DNA of 64,000 bases from Pseudoalteromonas apostichopi (GCF_030297135.1 NZ_AP028065.1:434001-498000), one strand, 5' to 3'. Numbered from the stretch's first letter, positions 54,123 to 63,667 are shown. Notes: generated by a model not told the origin, from the sequence alone. Program-made: numbers and translations.

Positions 54123-54972
54123 TGCTACACTAAGCACTGCGCAAGCTTTTGCCAGTACAGATTTAGAACAAGACGTCATAACGCTAACATCGGCTCAATT
54201 TGCTGGGCGAAAAACGGCGACTCAAGGCGCTCAGTTAGCCGCCCACTTTATAAAAGAGCGCTTTATTGCTCATGGCTATTCTGTTGATGATCAAGTATTT
54301 ACTTATCAGTCAGGGTTATTTAGCGAGGCTTCAGGACGCAATATTATCGCCACAAAAAATAGCCACTGTGAGAAGTGTAAAAAAGTAATTTTTACCGCTC
54401 ATTACGATCATTTAGGGCAAAAAGGTAATCGGCTCTACCCAGGTGCGAACGACAATGCCAGCGGCGTTGCCGCTTTACTTTATTTAGCTGAGCACTTTGC
54501 GCAAAGCCCTCTGCCCTATCAATTAGTTTTTGTTGCAACCGATGCAGAAGAAAATGGCCTACATGGTAGCGAGTACTTGGTATCGACACTTAATAAAGAC
54601 GAAATCAAACTTAATATTAATTTAGATATGCTCGTTGTGAACCCCAGAAAACCGCGTATCTATGCATTTTTAGATAATCAATCATTAGCACATTATCAAG
54701 CTGACATTAAAATTCTATCTGATGAACAGTTAACCTTTATGGTAACTAGCTCGTCAGCGAGGCTAAATCGGTTATTTGATCTCAAAGTTGATTGGCGTAG
54801 AGCAAGCGACCATTATTCATTCGCTAAAGCGGGGATCCCTTATATTTACTTTGGTATAGGACATGACAAACACCACCACCAAAGCACAGACACGGCGGCG
54901 CACATCGACTTTACACTATTCGAATATGCCATAGCGAAAATAGCCCTATTTATTGAAAAGCTTCCAAGTTAG
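54049..54972 (+). CDS. M28-family zinc metallopeptidase, secreted
   Basis: 307 residues from ATG 54049, overlapping the TPR gene by 74 bases; an alternative TTG 54109 would shorten the signal peptide (core LLITASATLSTAQAFA). The metal-site motifs are ARHYDHLG-like: FTAHYDHLG, PGANDNASGVAALL, ATDAEENGLHGSEYL and the C-terminal HKHHHQSTDTAAHIDF-type His block (shown as KHHHQSTDT). Typical aminopeptidase of the M28 group. No transport or partner evidence other than the shared operon with the TPR gene. Confidence 0.85.
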   Translation: MINSVTKVSYKRFARILQSLLITASATLSTAQAFASTDLEQDVITLTSAQFAGRKTATQGAQLAAHFIKERFIAHGYSVDDQVFTYQSGLFSEASGRNIIATKNSHCEKCKKVIFTAHYDHLGQKGNRLYPGANDNASGVAALLYLAEHFAQSPLPYQLVFVATDAEENGLHGSEYLVSTLNKDEIKLNINLDMLVVNPRKPRIYAFLDNQSLAHYQADIKILSDEQLTFMVTSSSARLNRLFDLKVDWRRASDHYSFAKAGIPYIYFGIGHDKHHHQSTDTAAHIDFTLFEYAIAKIALFIEKLPS

Positions 54973-55290
54973 TTATTTAGGTAGCTCAGACGTTAAAACA
55001 AACTGTCTTTTTTGTGCTTTGCTGAGCTTTTTTACGCTTATTTCTAGTTTAGTTGCTTCACTACGGTTACCCACCTGCTGTTGATAGATAAGCGTTAGAG
55101 GCCCTTTTCCCTTAAGATTTTTAGCACCTTTTCCCGCTTGATGCTGAGCGAACCTTTTTTCAACATTGGTACTGATCCCTGTATACCAATGACCTAAACG
55201 TGTTTGCACTATATACAAACACCACATGACATCTGAGTTATCGCTGTTTTTTAAAGGCTGATGTAAACTTTTTGGGTTTGCAGTGGTCAA
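54973..55290 (-). CDS. GIY-YIG endonuclease-like protein (YhbQ/UPF0213)
   Basis: 105 residues from a TTG (GAGG upstream). The GIY-YIG core reads CLYIV then HWYTGIS, RFAQHQAGKGAK and RSEATKLE, as in YhbQ of E. coli. Abuts the end of the M28 gene without a gap. Role in DNA metabolism is only inferred. Confidence 0.83.
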   Translation of the reverse strand: MTTANPKSLHQPLKNSDNSDVMWCLYIVQTRLGHWYTGISTNVEKRFAQHQAGKGAKNLKGKGPLTLIYQQQVGNRSEATKLEISVKKLSKAQKRQFVLTSELPK

Positions 55291-55407
55291 ATTTGTGCCT
55301 CGTGGTTTTTAATCGCATTTCAGTAAAAACAATTACTGAAAAGGGTTTTACCTTCTGTGACTAATCGGTATCATGCAGTGTATAAAAAATAAGGATTCAA
55401 ACAAATA

Positions 55408-55770
55408 ATGCAGTCGTTTAAAACTTTTTCTTTTTGGTTAGTACTTACCCTTACTTTAAGTGCTACAGCAGGGTGTTCAAGCTGGGTTTACCGTATCAAT
55501 ATTCCTCAAGGTAACTTTTTAGAACAATCAGATGTAGATAAGCTACGTGTTAATATGACTCGCGAGCAAGTACTGTATGTTCTAGGCAAGCCAGTAGCAG
55601 AAGACTCTTTTGATAAAAATACGTGGCATTACCTGTATGTATTTAACATTGGCCGTAGCAACGAGCAACGTAAGTCACTCACTATTAACTTCGAAAATGA
55701 TAAGCTTGTTTCGTTATCAGGTGACTACGAGCAACCTAGCGAATTTAATACGCCGCTTGAACAAGAGTAA
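55408..55770 (+). CDS. bamE: Outer-membrane assembly lipoprotein BamE
   Basis: 120 residues: lipobox TAGC (Cys23), then INIPQGNFLEQSDVDKLRVNMTREQVLYVLGKP, WHYLYVFN and LTINFENDKLVSLSGD, all typical of BamE/SmpA. Stabilises the BamA-D complex for barrel insertion. Convergent with rnfH. Together with smpB-ratA-rnfH it forms a conserved gammaproteobacterial block. Confidence 0.95.
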   Translation: MQSFKTFSFWLVLTLTLSATAGCSSWVYRINIPQGNFLEQSDVDKLRVNMTREQVLYVLGKPVAEDSFDKNTWHYLYVFNIGRSNEQRKSLTINFENDKLVSLSGDYEQPSEFNTPLEQE

Positions 55771-55788
55771 TCTTAATTCTAATTAATT

Positions 55789-55814
55789 AAGGGTAGCCTG
55801 AGCTACCCTTTTTT
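55789..55814. terminator. Terminator between bamE and rnfH
   Basis: AAGGGTAGC-CTGA-GCTACCCTT followed by TTTT. Confidence 0.85.
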
Positions 55815-56139
55815 ATGCCTTGTTTAGTGGCCTTCCGCCAGTCACTTTATTGGCACGTCCTTCTTCTTTGGCCTTTTCAGCTCGACGTCTGCGCGCATCC
55901 TTTGGATCAGCAATAAGAGGTCGATAAATCTCAATACGATCCCCTTCCTTTACTTCTTGATTAAGCTTACAGGTACGGTTCCAAATACCCAGTGTTAAGT
56001 TATTTGCGTCTATTTCAGGACACTTATTGATAATACCCGACTTAATCACCGCTTGCTCAGCTGTCGTGCCTATCGGCACTTCTACTAATAAACTGGTTGC
56101 CGTTGTTGGTAAAGCAAAAACTACTTCGACAGTTATCAT
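55813..56139 (-). CDS. rnfH: RnfH-family ubiquitin-fold protein
   Basis: 108 residues with the beta-grasp sequence VEVVFALPTTATSLLVEVPIGTTAEQAVI and GDRIEIYRPLIADPKDARRRRAEKAK. Paired with RatA (PasTI-like) in many gammaproteobacteria. The gene overlaps ratA by four bases, so they are translated together. The basic tail ends VTGGRPLNKA. Confidence 0.9.
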   Translation of the reverse strand: MITVEVVFALPTTATSLLVEVPIGTTAEQAVIKSGIINKCPEIDANNLTLGIWNRTCKLNQEVKEGDRIEIYRPLIADPKDARRRRAEKAKEEGRANKVTGGRPLNKA

Positions 56140-56576
56140 GAACGAACTCCGTACACAGTTTTAGCACGCTGCGTAAATGCATTAACCATATTTTTAGCTA
56201 CTTCGTTAAATACTTTTCCAAAAGCCAGTTCGATAAGTTTACTCGCAAATTCAAACTCAAGATGAAGCTGTACTTTGCACGCTTTATCGTCCAGCGGTAA
56301 AAATTGCCATTTACCTTGTAACTTTTTAAATGGGCCATCAACTAAGCGAAGTGCAACAGTTTGCTCATCAATAAACGTATTTTCGGTAGTAAACCACTTT
56401 TTTAAACCCGCTTTTGAGATCTCCAAACTGGCCGTCATGCCACTAGCTTGTTGCGTGATGATTTTAGCATCTGAGCAATTTGGCAAAAACTCTGGATAAG
56501 CATCAACATCATTCACTAAATCAAACATTTCTTTGCTGCTGTACATTACAAGCGCACTTTTTTCTATTTGCGGCAT
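56136..56576 (-). CDS. ratA: RatA/PasT (SRPBCC/COQ10-like) protein
   Basis: 146 residues from the ATG at 56576 behind GGGAGTGAAT. SRPBCC fold: EKSALVMYSSKEMFDLVNDVDAYPEFLPNCSDAKII and VQLHLEFEFASKLIELAFGKVF. Named for E. coli RatA, said to inhibit ribosome association, but homologues may act in ubiquinone metabolism. Divergent from smpB. Canonical block with rnfH and bamE. Confidence 0.9.
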   Translation of the reverse strand: MPQIEKSALVMYSSKEMFDLVNDVDAYPEFLPNCSDAKIITQQASGMTASLEISKAGLKKWFTTENTFIDEQTVALRLVDGPFKKLQGKWQFLPLDDKACKVQLHLEFEFASKLIELAFGKVFNEVAKNMVNAFTQRAKTVYGVRS

Positions 56577-56709
56577 ATTCACTCCCAACTTTGTCGGCGA
56601 ATTTTAGCAAGCTTTGGCTATTTCCCCAAATTTTAGTAACACGAAAATATCCGCAAAGCCTTAAAAAAGCGATGTAAAAACGCTGTTTTTACGTATAATA
56701 TGGGCCACT

Positions 56710-57189
56710 ATGGCTAAGAAAAAATCATCTAAATCGACAAGTAATACCATCGCGCTTAACAAAAAAGCGCGCCATGAGTATTTTTTACACGATAAGTTCG
56801 AAGCAGGGGTTGAACTACAGGGCTGGGAAGTAAAAAGTATCCGAGCTGGTAAAGTAAACATCTCTGAGACTTATATTCATATTAAAAACGGCGAAGCATT
56901 TTTACTTGGCAGTCAAATTCAGCCTCTCAACAGTGCTTCTACTCACGTAATTTGCGATCCACTTCGTTATCGTAAGTTACTTTTAAATAAACGTGAAATC
57001 GATCGTCTTATCGGTGCAACAGAACGCGACGGGTTTTCACTAATCGCAACTGCAATGTACTGGAAAAAATGCTGGGTGAAGTTGGAGTTCCACCTTGCTA
57101 AAGGTAAAAAGATGCACGATAAACGTGAAGACGGAAAGAATAAAGATTGGGCACGAGAAAAAGAGCGCCTAATGAAGCATAAAGCTTAA
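56710..57189 (+). CDS. smpB: tmRNA-binding protein SmpB
   Basis: 159 residues. It binds the tRNA-like part of tmRNA and is needed for trans-translation. Conserved pattern IALNKKARHEYFLHDKFEAGVELQGWEVKSIRAGKVNISETYI and the DKREDGKNKDWAREKERLMK tail. tmRNA is encoded at 10538, about 46 kb away rather than next to it as in E. coli. Confidence 0.97.
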   Translation: MAKKKSSKSTSNTIALNKKARHEYFLHDKFEAGVELQGWEVKSIRAGKVNISETYIHIKNGEAFLLGSQIQPLNSASTHVICDPLRYRKLLLNKREIDRLIGATERDGFSLIATAMYWKKCWVKLEFHLAKGKKMHDKREDGKNKDWAREKERLMKHKA

Positions 57190-57199
57190 TTTATGAAAT

Positions 57200-57223
57200 G
57201 AGCCTAACTTTCGTGTTAGGCTC
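57200..57223 (+). terminator. Hairpin after smpB
   Basis: GAGCCTAAC-TTTCGT-GTTAGGCTC: 9-bp stem without a T run. Confidence 0.5.
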
Positions 57224-57379
57224 GTACCCCTTACAAACACTCACTTTTTACAAAAATATCAATACCCTCTCTAAAAAACCCATCCTTTTTTGCTATTTCA
57301 AACCAGTACGTTTACATGATATCAATCTTTACCGTGATAACTTCACAACTCTTTCACAATTACACAAGGATTGAAATTT

Positions 57380-59980
57380 ATGAAGAACACCCACCGCTTT
57401 CTACAGCGACCTCTCTACGCATTTACTATTGCAGCACTAAGTGGCACAAGTTTTATGTCTATTGCTGCTGAGTCAGATGGAGCTGAAAAGGTCGAGCGTA
57501 TTGAAGTTACAGGTTCTCGTATTAAACGTTCAGACATTGAAGGGCCATCACCGGTACAGTCAATAAGTCGTGCAGACATAGACAATATGGGCTACGACAA
57601 CCTACAACAATTATTAGAACGTATGCCAGTTGCAGGTAATGGTACTTTCTCTACTCGCGGCAATAACCAAGACTCTACAGCTAATGGGGCTGCTGCGGTA
57701 AGTCTCAGAGGCTTAGGCTCTGATGCAACATTAGTACTTATTAATGGCCGTCGTGTTTCAATAAGTGCTTTTGCGGAAAGCATCACCAATTCATTTGTAG
57801 ATATCAACTCGATTCCTGTTTCAGCGATTGAGCGTATCGATATTTTAAAAGATGGTGCATCGGCAATATATGGTTCTGATGCGGTTGCAGGTGTAGTTAA
57901 TATCATCTTAAAAAAGGATATTAATGGTCTAGAAGTAAACCTTGGATATGGTGGTACTGATGGTCCTAACTACGAAGAAAAAACAGCAAGCCTCGTTTGG
58001 GGTACCAGTACAGAAAAAAGCAGCGCATCAATTATTATTGATTACTTTAACAACTCAGCACTCTCCTCTGATGAAATGGGCCGTCTAGGTACAGCAAACC
58101 AAGAACCATATGGTGGTATGGATTTCCGTTCATCGCGTGGTTTCCCTGGCTACTTTTATGTAGATGGTGAAAAAACCATTGATCCAGCATGCCCTGCAGA
58201 AAATGCGACAGCAAGTGGTAGTTGTTTATTTGACTATGGCCCGTATGGTTACGTAACCCCTGCATCTGAACGTGTTGGTGCTATTTCGCAGTTTGAATAT
58301 AACTTTGATAATGGTATATCGGCATTTTTAGAAGTTGCAGTACAACACAATAGTTCGCAAGCAGCTGGTGCACCGACTCCGCTTGATGAAGATGCCGGCC
58401 TTACAGTGCCAGCAAACCACCCTAACAACCCGTTTGGCCAAGATATCGAAATTGGTCGCTACAGAACAGTAGATGCGGGCCCCCGTCAATGGGATATTGA
58501 ATCAGATACACTTCGCTTTGTTGCGGGCCTAAAAGGCGAGATCAGTGACTGGAGCTGGGAAGCAGCCGTTCAAAAAGGTCGAAGTAAATCAATGCAAACA
58601 GGCGATAGAAGCCAAGGCTGGGTGCGTACTGATTTCTTACAACAAGAAATCGATGCGGGTAACTATAACCCTTTCGGTGGCACCTATAATGACCAAGCAG
58701 TTATTGACCGTATTACGACAAGCTTAGTTCGTCGTGGTGAGTCTCATATGACATCATTTGATGCAAATATCAGTGGTGAAGCATTTAGCTTTGGCGATGA
58801 TGTGGTGATGATGGCTGCCGGTATTGAATACCGTGAAGAAGATGTGAGCGATATTCCAGACGATCAATTCCAGCGTGGTTTAATCTTTGGCACTGAGTCA
58901 GTATCAGCCGCTGCAGAACGCGACCAATATGCAGCTTATATTGAGTTTTCAATTCCTCTTGCTGAAAATTTAGAGCTACAATTAGCAGGTCGTTACGATG
59001 ATTACAGTGACTTTGGTTCAACAACAAACCCTAAAGTAGCTGTACGCTGGGCGCCAACAGACTCAATTACTGTTCGTGGTTCATGGGCACAAGGTTTCCG
59101 AGCACCTTCACTAGCACAGATTGGTTTAGGCCCTTCTGAAGAAAGCCAATTCTTCGTTGATACATACCGCTGTCAAGCGACAGGACTTGACTGTAATGCC
59201 CTTGATTACAATATCCAATTTGCGGGTAACCCTAACCTTGAAGCTGAAGAATCAGAGTCATGGAATGTTGGTTTCATATGGGCACCAACCGCTGAATTTG
59301 GTTTCGGTGTCGATGTATGGAGCATTACGCAAGATAACAAGATAGATGAACAAGAATTCGGCCCTATCTATGATAATAACTGTAACGATCAAAACAGCAC
59401 TGTGTGTGTGCGTTTAGCACCACAAAATGGTCAAAGTTTAGGTGTAATCCAAAAAGTTTACAGCACCTTTGAAAACGTTTCATCGCAAGAAGTATCGGGT
59501 GTTGATGTGTCGGCAAACTACACTCATGCTATGAACGATTACGGCTTCTTAAAATTCAATTTAGAATGGGCATACCAAAACGAATTTAAAAAAGATGGTC
59601 GCGATTACACAGGCGAGTACCGTTATCCTGAAAACCGTTGGATTTTCTCTACAAACTGGGAGATGGGTGATTTCAATACCAATGTAAATGTGAGCTACAC
59701 TGGTGAGTTTGAAGATACACCAGACATCGACTTTGATGGAAACTTAGACTTTGATAGCAACACATCACGTATGGTTGATTCGCAAACACTGGTTGATTTA
59801 CAAACTGCGTATAACTTCTCAGATAAAATCAAACTATCTGTGGGTGTGAATAACGTGTTTGATGAAGATCCTCCGTTTGCAATCGGTGATGGTGATGGCG
59901 ACTTATATGGCTATGTGTCGAGCGTACATAACCCACGTGGTCGTTATTTCTATACTAAACTAACAATGCGCTTTAATTAA
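57380..59980 (+). CDS. Large TonB-dependent receptor
   Basis: 866 residues from ATG 57380, placed by AAGGA 9 bases upstream; the TTG at 57371 is too close. Signal peptide region ends MSIAAES. Plug domain: RIEVTGSRIKRSDIEG, LERMPVAGNG, SLRGLGSDATLVLINGRRV, IDILKDGASAIYGSDAVAGVVNIILKK, followed by the barrel, with the final TMRFN ending in the outer-membrane barrel style (Phe penultimate). Large receptors with an ITGSRIKR start are typical in Alteromonadales for oligosaccharide or peptide import; no linked enzymes are present to name the ligand. Confidence 0.92.
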   Translation: MKNTHRFLQRPLYAFTIAALSGTSFMSIAAESDGAEKVERIEVTGSRIKRSDIEGPSPVQSISRADIDNMGYDNLQQLLERMPVAGNGTFSTRGNNQDSTANGAAAVSLRGLGSDATLVLINGRRVSISAFAESITNSFVDINSIPVSAIERIDILKDGASAIYGSDAVAGVVNIILKKDINGLEVNLGYGGTDGPNYEEKTASLVWGTSTEKSSASIIIDYFNNSALSSDEMGRLGTANQEPYGGMDFRSSRGFPGYFYVDGEKTIDPACPAENATASGSCLFDYGPYGYVTPASERVGAISQFEYNFDNGISAFLEVAVQHNSSQAAGAPTPLDEDAGLTVPANHPNNPFGQDIEIGRYRTVDAGPRQWDIESDTLRFVAGLKGEISDWSWEAAVQKGRSKSMQTGDRSQGWVRTDFLQQEIDAGNYNPFGGTYNDQAVIDRITTSLVRRGESHMTSFDANISGEAFSFGDDVVMMAAGIEYREEDVSDIPDDQFQRGLIFGTESVSAAAERDQYAAYIEFSIPLAENLELQLAGRYDDYSDFGSTTNPKVAVRWAPTDSITVRGSWAQGFRAPSLAQIGLGPSEESQFFVDTYRCQATGLDCNALDYNIQFAGNPNLEAEESESWNVGFIWAPTAEFGFGVDVWSITQDNKIDEQEFGPIYDNNCNDQNSTVCVRLAPQNGQSLGVIQKVYSTFENVSSQEVSGVDVSANYTHAMNDYGFLKFNLEWAYQNEFKKDGRDYTGEYRYPENRWIFSTNWEMGDFNTNVNVSYTGEFEDTPDIDFDGNLDFDSNTSRMVDSQTLVDLQTAYNFSDKIKLSVGVNNVFDEDPPFAIGDGDGDLYGYVSSVHNPRGRYFYTKLTMRFN

Positions 59981-60000
59981 TCGCGTTGAGCTTAAAAACA

Positions 60001-60026
60001 AAAACCCGCCAATTGGCGGGTTTTTT
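60001..60026. terminator. Terminator after the TonB receptor gene
   Basis: AAAACCCGCC-AATT-GGCGGGTTTTTT, 10-bp stem. It is also near the 3' end of the peroxiredoxin gene and can serve both strands. Confidence 0.88.
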
Positions 60027-60048
60027 AATTCGCTAACAAAGGCCTAAA

Positions 60049-60654
60049 TTATAGGTCGCCTTCGTTTTCAGAAAGGAATTTAGCAACACCTTCAGGGCTT
60101 GCATCCATACCTTTTTTACCTTCAGTCCAACCTGCTGGACATACTTCACCGTGCTCGCTATGGAACGCTAGCGCGTCAACCATGCGGATCATTTCGTCGA
60201 TGTTACGGCCTAGTGGAAGGTCGTTAACTACTTGGTGACGTACGTTACCTTCTTCATCGATTAGGAAAGAACCACGGAAAGCAACACCTGCTTCTGGGTG
60301 CTCAACGTCGTATGCTTGACAGATTTCGTGTTTAACGTCTGCAACTAGTGCATATTTAACTTGACCAATACCACCGTCAGCAACGGCAGTGTTACGCCAT
60401 GCATTGTGTGAGAATTGTGAATCGATAGAAACACCGATTACTTCAACGCCACGCTTTTGGAACTCTTCAAAACGCTTGTCGAAAGCGATTAACTCTGAAG
60501 GACAAACGAAAGTGAAGTCTAACGGGTAAAAGAAGATAACTGCTTTTTTACCTTTGATAGTTTCTTTTAGGTTGAAGTTTTCAACGATTTCACCGTTACC
60601 AAGAACAGCTGCTGCAGTAAAGTCTGGTGCCTGACGGCCAACTAATACACCCAT
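60049..60654 (-). CDS. Typical 2-Cys peroxiredoxin (AhpC/TSA)
   Basis: 201 residues from ATG 60654 behind GGAGA (the longer start is not needed). Reduces peroxides with a peroxidatic Cys in FTFVCPSE and a resolving Cys in EVCPAGW; conserved FFYPLDFTF and R in FRGSFLID. No ahpF next to it. Cytoplasmic. Confidence 0.95.
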   Translation of the reverse strand: MGVLVGRQAPDFTAAAVLGNGEIVENFNLKETIKGKKAVIFFYPLDFTFVCPSELIAFDKRFEEFQKRGVEVIGVSIDSQFSHNAWRNTAVADGGIGQVKYALVADVKHEICQAYDVEHPEAGVAFRGSFLIDEEGNVRHQVVNDLPLGRNIDEMIRMVDALAFHSEHGEVCPAGWTEGKKGMDASPEGVAKFLSENEGDL

Positions 60655-60851
60655 TTTTATCTCCAAATATTTGAGTTTATTTCCAATTGCCTATGCAATA
60701 CTCACTTATATATGGTTACTAAAAAGCAAAAACCAAGAGTAAGTATTGATAATTTGCAAGATAGTTTAATGAGGTTACAGACAAATGAACAATCGAAAAA
60801 AGCGATATGCCTAATCGGAAAAATTGATTCACGTTAAATACTGACGATTCT

Positions 60852-60945
60852 TATCAATTCGTGAAATAAGTGAGGACCTTTTTATAGTGGTAGCGACAGG
60901 TCTAATCCCTCAAAATGATTAAGTATTATTAGTATTAATCTTGGT
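60852..60945. repeat. Relic of the MITE-like repeat
   Basis: TAGCGACAGGTCTAATCCCT at 60891 and the following bases to 60930 match 4395-4434 with one difference over 40 bases. The left arm TATCAATTCGTGAAATAAGTG (60852) loosely matches TACCAATTTGC..AATTAAGTG, and the inner part is deleted. It lies in the gap between fadR and the peroxiredoxin gene. Confidence 0.65.
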
Positions 60946-61030
60946 CAGAACAAAGCAGTGACGATAGAAAAGAATGTCGTGCACACTTGCTCGTAAGTCT
61001 AACTTTCTGCTGTAAAAAGTTTACGAACAC

Positions 61031-61053
61031 AAAAAACCCAGCATCAAGCTGGG
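61031..61053 (-). terminator. Terminator of fadR
   Basis: Minus strand CCCAGC-TTGAT-GCTGGG followed by six T; it lies 32 bases past the fadR stop. Confidence 0.75.
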
Positions 61054-61084
61054 CTCTTAAAAATAGAAAATCAATTAGTGCTAC

Positions 61085-61798
61085 CTAGTCCATGATATCT
61101 TCTGGCATATCACCACGGATTTGCTGCCAGATTTCACCTGTTTGATGACCGTATTTACGCATCATAGAAATCGCTCCATCGTGTTCACGACGCTCTGCCA
61201 GCACAGTTAAATCTTTATAAAACTGACGCGCTAATTCACGGGTACGTGAATCAGAGAAGTAATGGCAACCAATTTTTGAGTAGAAGCCTTTAAAGCCATT
61301 TAAGATAAGCACGTAAATGCGGTTATTACCAGCAACGGCTAGTTCATGGTGAACTTTATAATCGTAATCAGCAAATGCTTGAGCACTGTCTTCAAGTTCT
61401 TCACTTTGCGCTAAGATTTCAATTACACGCTCAGGGGCAAGCTTAATTGCCGCACGAGTGTAAATTGCGCTGATATTAGTACGAGCAGAAAGTAATTGAT
61501 CTGTAAGCTCTGGCATTTTATCTTCATCTAGACGCGCAAGTGTTTCTAAAATATTTAGACCTGAGGTTTCCCAGAAGTTATTTACACGAGTAGGTTTACC
61601 GTGTTGAATTGTTAACCAACCATCACGAGCTAAACGCTGCAGTACTTCACGTAACGTTGTGCGTGTTACACCAATAAGTTCTGACAATTCACGTTCGGCA
61701 GGAAGAATTGAGCCAGGCGGAAAGTCACCATTCCAAATAGATTCTACAATGTATTCTTCAGCAAAACCTGCTGGGCTTTTCGCTTTAAAAATTCTCAT
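61085..61798 (-). CDS. fadR: Fatty acid metabolism regulator FadR
   Basis: 237 residues (E. coli 239). GntR-type winged helix: FAEEYIVESIWNGDFPPGSILPAERELSELIGVTRTTLREVLQRLARDGWL, then the acyl-CoA-binding FCD-like domain. Represses fatty-acid degradation and activates fab genes unless long-chain acyl-CoA is bound. Divergent from nhaB as in E. coli. No FadR box could be confirmed in the shared 233-base region. Confidence 0.95.
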   Translation of the reverse strand: MRIFKAKSPAGFAEEYIVESIWNGDFPPGSILPAERELSELIGVTRTTLREVLQRLARDGWLTIQHGKPTRVNNFWETSGLNILETLARLDEDKMPELTDQLLSARTNISAIYTRAAIKLAPERVIEILAQSEELEDSAQAFADYDYKVHHELAVAGNNRIYVLILNGFKGFYSKIGCHYFSDSRTRELARQFYKDLTVLAERREHDGAISMMRKYGHQTGEIWQQIRGDMPEDIMD

Positions 61799-62031
61799 TC
61801 AATTTCCACTTGAGTTAGCAACTACTTTTACCGCATTTGGCATTCAACTCACTGATTGTACCAGATGATCAGCAACTAACAAGTAAACTAACTCTGCTGT
61901 GCATAAAAATCTTTAAGATCTCGTTAAATAAGTGACCTTTTGGATTAAAAGCACACCAAACGACAATACTTTCGATATACTCAACTTCTAATTATTTACA
62001 ATAACAACCAGCACTAATAAAAGGTACGGCC

Positions 62032-63612
62032 ATGCAACAGCGCGTTTTACCAGCAATATTTAAAAACTTTTTGGGGACTTCGCCACAGTGGTATAAATAC
62101 ACCATTATTGCGTTTTTACTAATCAACCCAGTTTTATTTCAACTTAACCCTTATCTGGCAGGATGGGTATTAGTGCTCGAGTTTATCTTCACACTCGCAA
62201 TGGCGCTAAAGTGTTACCCGCTTCAACCAGGTGGCTTATTAGCCATAGAGGCGTTGTTTATTGGAATGACAACAGCCGGCCAAGTTGAGCATGAAATAGT
62301 ACAGAATATTGATGTAATTCTGTTACTTATCTTTATGGTTGCAGGCATATACTTTATGAAAGACTTGCTTTTGTATATTTTCACAAAGCTTGTTGTTTCG
62401 GTGCGTAGCAAGACCGTGTTATCGCTGTCGTTTACAATTGCAGCTGCCTTCTTATCCGCTTTCTTAGATGCGTTAACGGTTATGGCTGTGGTTATTGCCG
62501 TCGCTATGGGTTTCTATAGCATTTATCATAAAGTGGCATCTGGCAAAGATTCTAACAGTGAGCACGATATTAACGATGATAACCAGGTACGTCCTGTCAA
62601 TCGCCAAGAGCTTGAAGAGTTTCGCGCTTTCTTACGTAACTTGTTGATGCATGCATCAATTGGTACTGCCTTAGGTGGTGTGTGTACTATGGTAGGAGAG
62701 CCACAAAATTTAATTATTGCGGAACGAGCTGGCTGGTTCTTTGGCGAGTTTTTCTTTCGTATGCTGCCTATTACTTTGCCTGTAATGATTGCAGGTATTG
62801 CCACGACTTTCTTCCTCGAGAAAACCAAAGCATTTGGCTATGGTGCCAAACTCCCAGCACCCATTCACACTATATTATCGGACCACGCTAAAAAGCTTGA
62901 GAAAAAACGTACTACACGCGATAAAGTGAACTTAGCTATTCAAGCATTTATCGCTGTTTGGTTGATTATAGGTCTAGCACTTCATTTAGCCACTGTTGGT
63001 TTAATTGGCTTATCGGTAATTATTTTTGCGACAGCCAGTGCCGGCATCATTGAAGAACACCAACTAGGTAAAGCATTTGAAGAAGCCCTGCCATTCACTG
63101 CATTACTTTGCGTATTTTTCTCAATTGTTGCCGTTATTATCGACCAGCATTTATTTACACCCGTGATCGCATGGGTACTTACTTTTGAAGGCCAGCTGCA
63201 ATTAGTCATGTTCTTCATAGCTAACGGTATTCTGTCGATGGTCAGTGACAATGTTTTCGTAGGTACTGTGTATATAAACGAAGTTGCTGCTGCACTACAA
63301 GCAGGTCAAATTACTCGTGATCAGTTCGATTTACTGGCTGTGGCTATTAACACAGGTACTAACTTGCCAAGTGTTGCTACCCCTAATGGCCAAGCTGCGT
63401 TCTTGTTCTTGTTAACATCAACATTAGCACCTGTACTAAGGCTGTCTTACGGGCGCATGGTTTATATGGCCCTACCATATACCATAGTGTTAACGATTGT
63501 TGGTTTGAGTATGACCTTATTTAGCCTATCTGATATGACAGATTTACTCTATCAATGGGGCTTAATCAACCACCATACGGGTGTGTTACCAGGCTCACTT
63601 GGTGGTCATTAA
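62032..63612 (+). CDS. nhaB: Na+/H+ antiporter NhaB
   Basis: 526 residues and about twelve membrane segments. Conserved positions: SAFLDALTVMAVVIAVAMGFYSIY, GTALGGVCTMVGEPQNLIIAERAGW, SDNVFVGTVYINE and NTGTNLPSVATPNGQAAFLFL. It exports sodium in exchange for protons. AAAGGTACGGCC precedes the ATG. A terminator follows. Confidence 0.96.
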   Translation: MQQRVLPAIFKNFLGTSPQWYKYTIIAFLLINPVLFQLNPYLAGWVLVLEFIFTLAMALKCYPLQPGGLLAIEALFIGMTTAGQVEHEIVQNIDVILLLIFMVAGIYFMKDLLLYIFTKLVVSVRSKTVLSLSFTIAAAFLSAFLDALTVMAVVIAVAMGFYSIYHKVASGKDSNSEHDINDDNQVRPVNRQELEEFRAFLRNLLMHASIGTALGGVCTMVGEPQNLIIAERAGWFFGEFFFRMLPITLPVMIAGIATTFFLEKTKAFGYGAKLPAPIHTILSDHAKKLEKKRTTRDKVNLAIQAFIAVWLIIGLALHLATVGLIGLSVIIFATASAGIIEEHQLGKAFEEALPFTALLCVFFSIVAVIIDQHLFTPVIAWVLTFEGQLQLVMFFIANGILSMVSDNVFVGTVYINEVAAALQAGQITRDQFDLLAVAINTGTNLPSVATPNGQAAFLFLLTSTLAPVLRLSYGRMVYMALPYTIVLTIVGLSMTLFSLSDMTDLLYQWGLINHHTGVLPGSLGGH

Positions 63613-63619
63613 TCTAAAC

Positions 63620-63646
63620 AAAAAAGCCCGCGAAATGCGGGCTTTT
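63620..63646. terminator. Terminator between nhaB and tyrA
   Basis: AAAAAGCCCGC-GAAAT-GCGGGCTTTT. Confidence 0.82.
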
Positions 63647-63667
63647 GGTTTTATTGAGTATGAGTAT

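Noticed and set aside
61900..61945. Third copy of the MITE-like repeat (CGTTAAATAAGTGACCTTTT)
   Set aside because: Only about 16 bases resemble the left arm of the relic, in an A/T-rich promoter region, so chance is likely.
61799..62031. FadR operator in the fadR/nhaB region
   Set aside because: No stretch came close enough to the AACTGGTCCGACCAGTT-like consensus.
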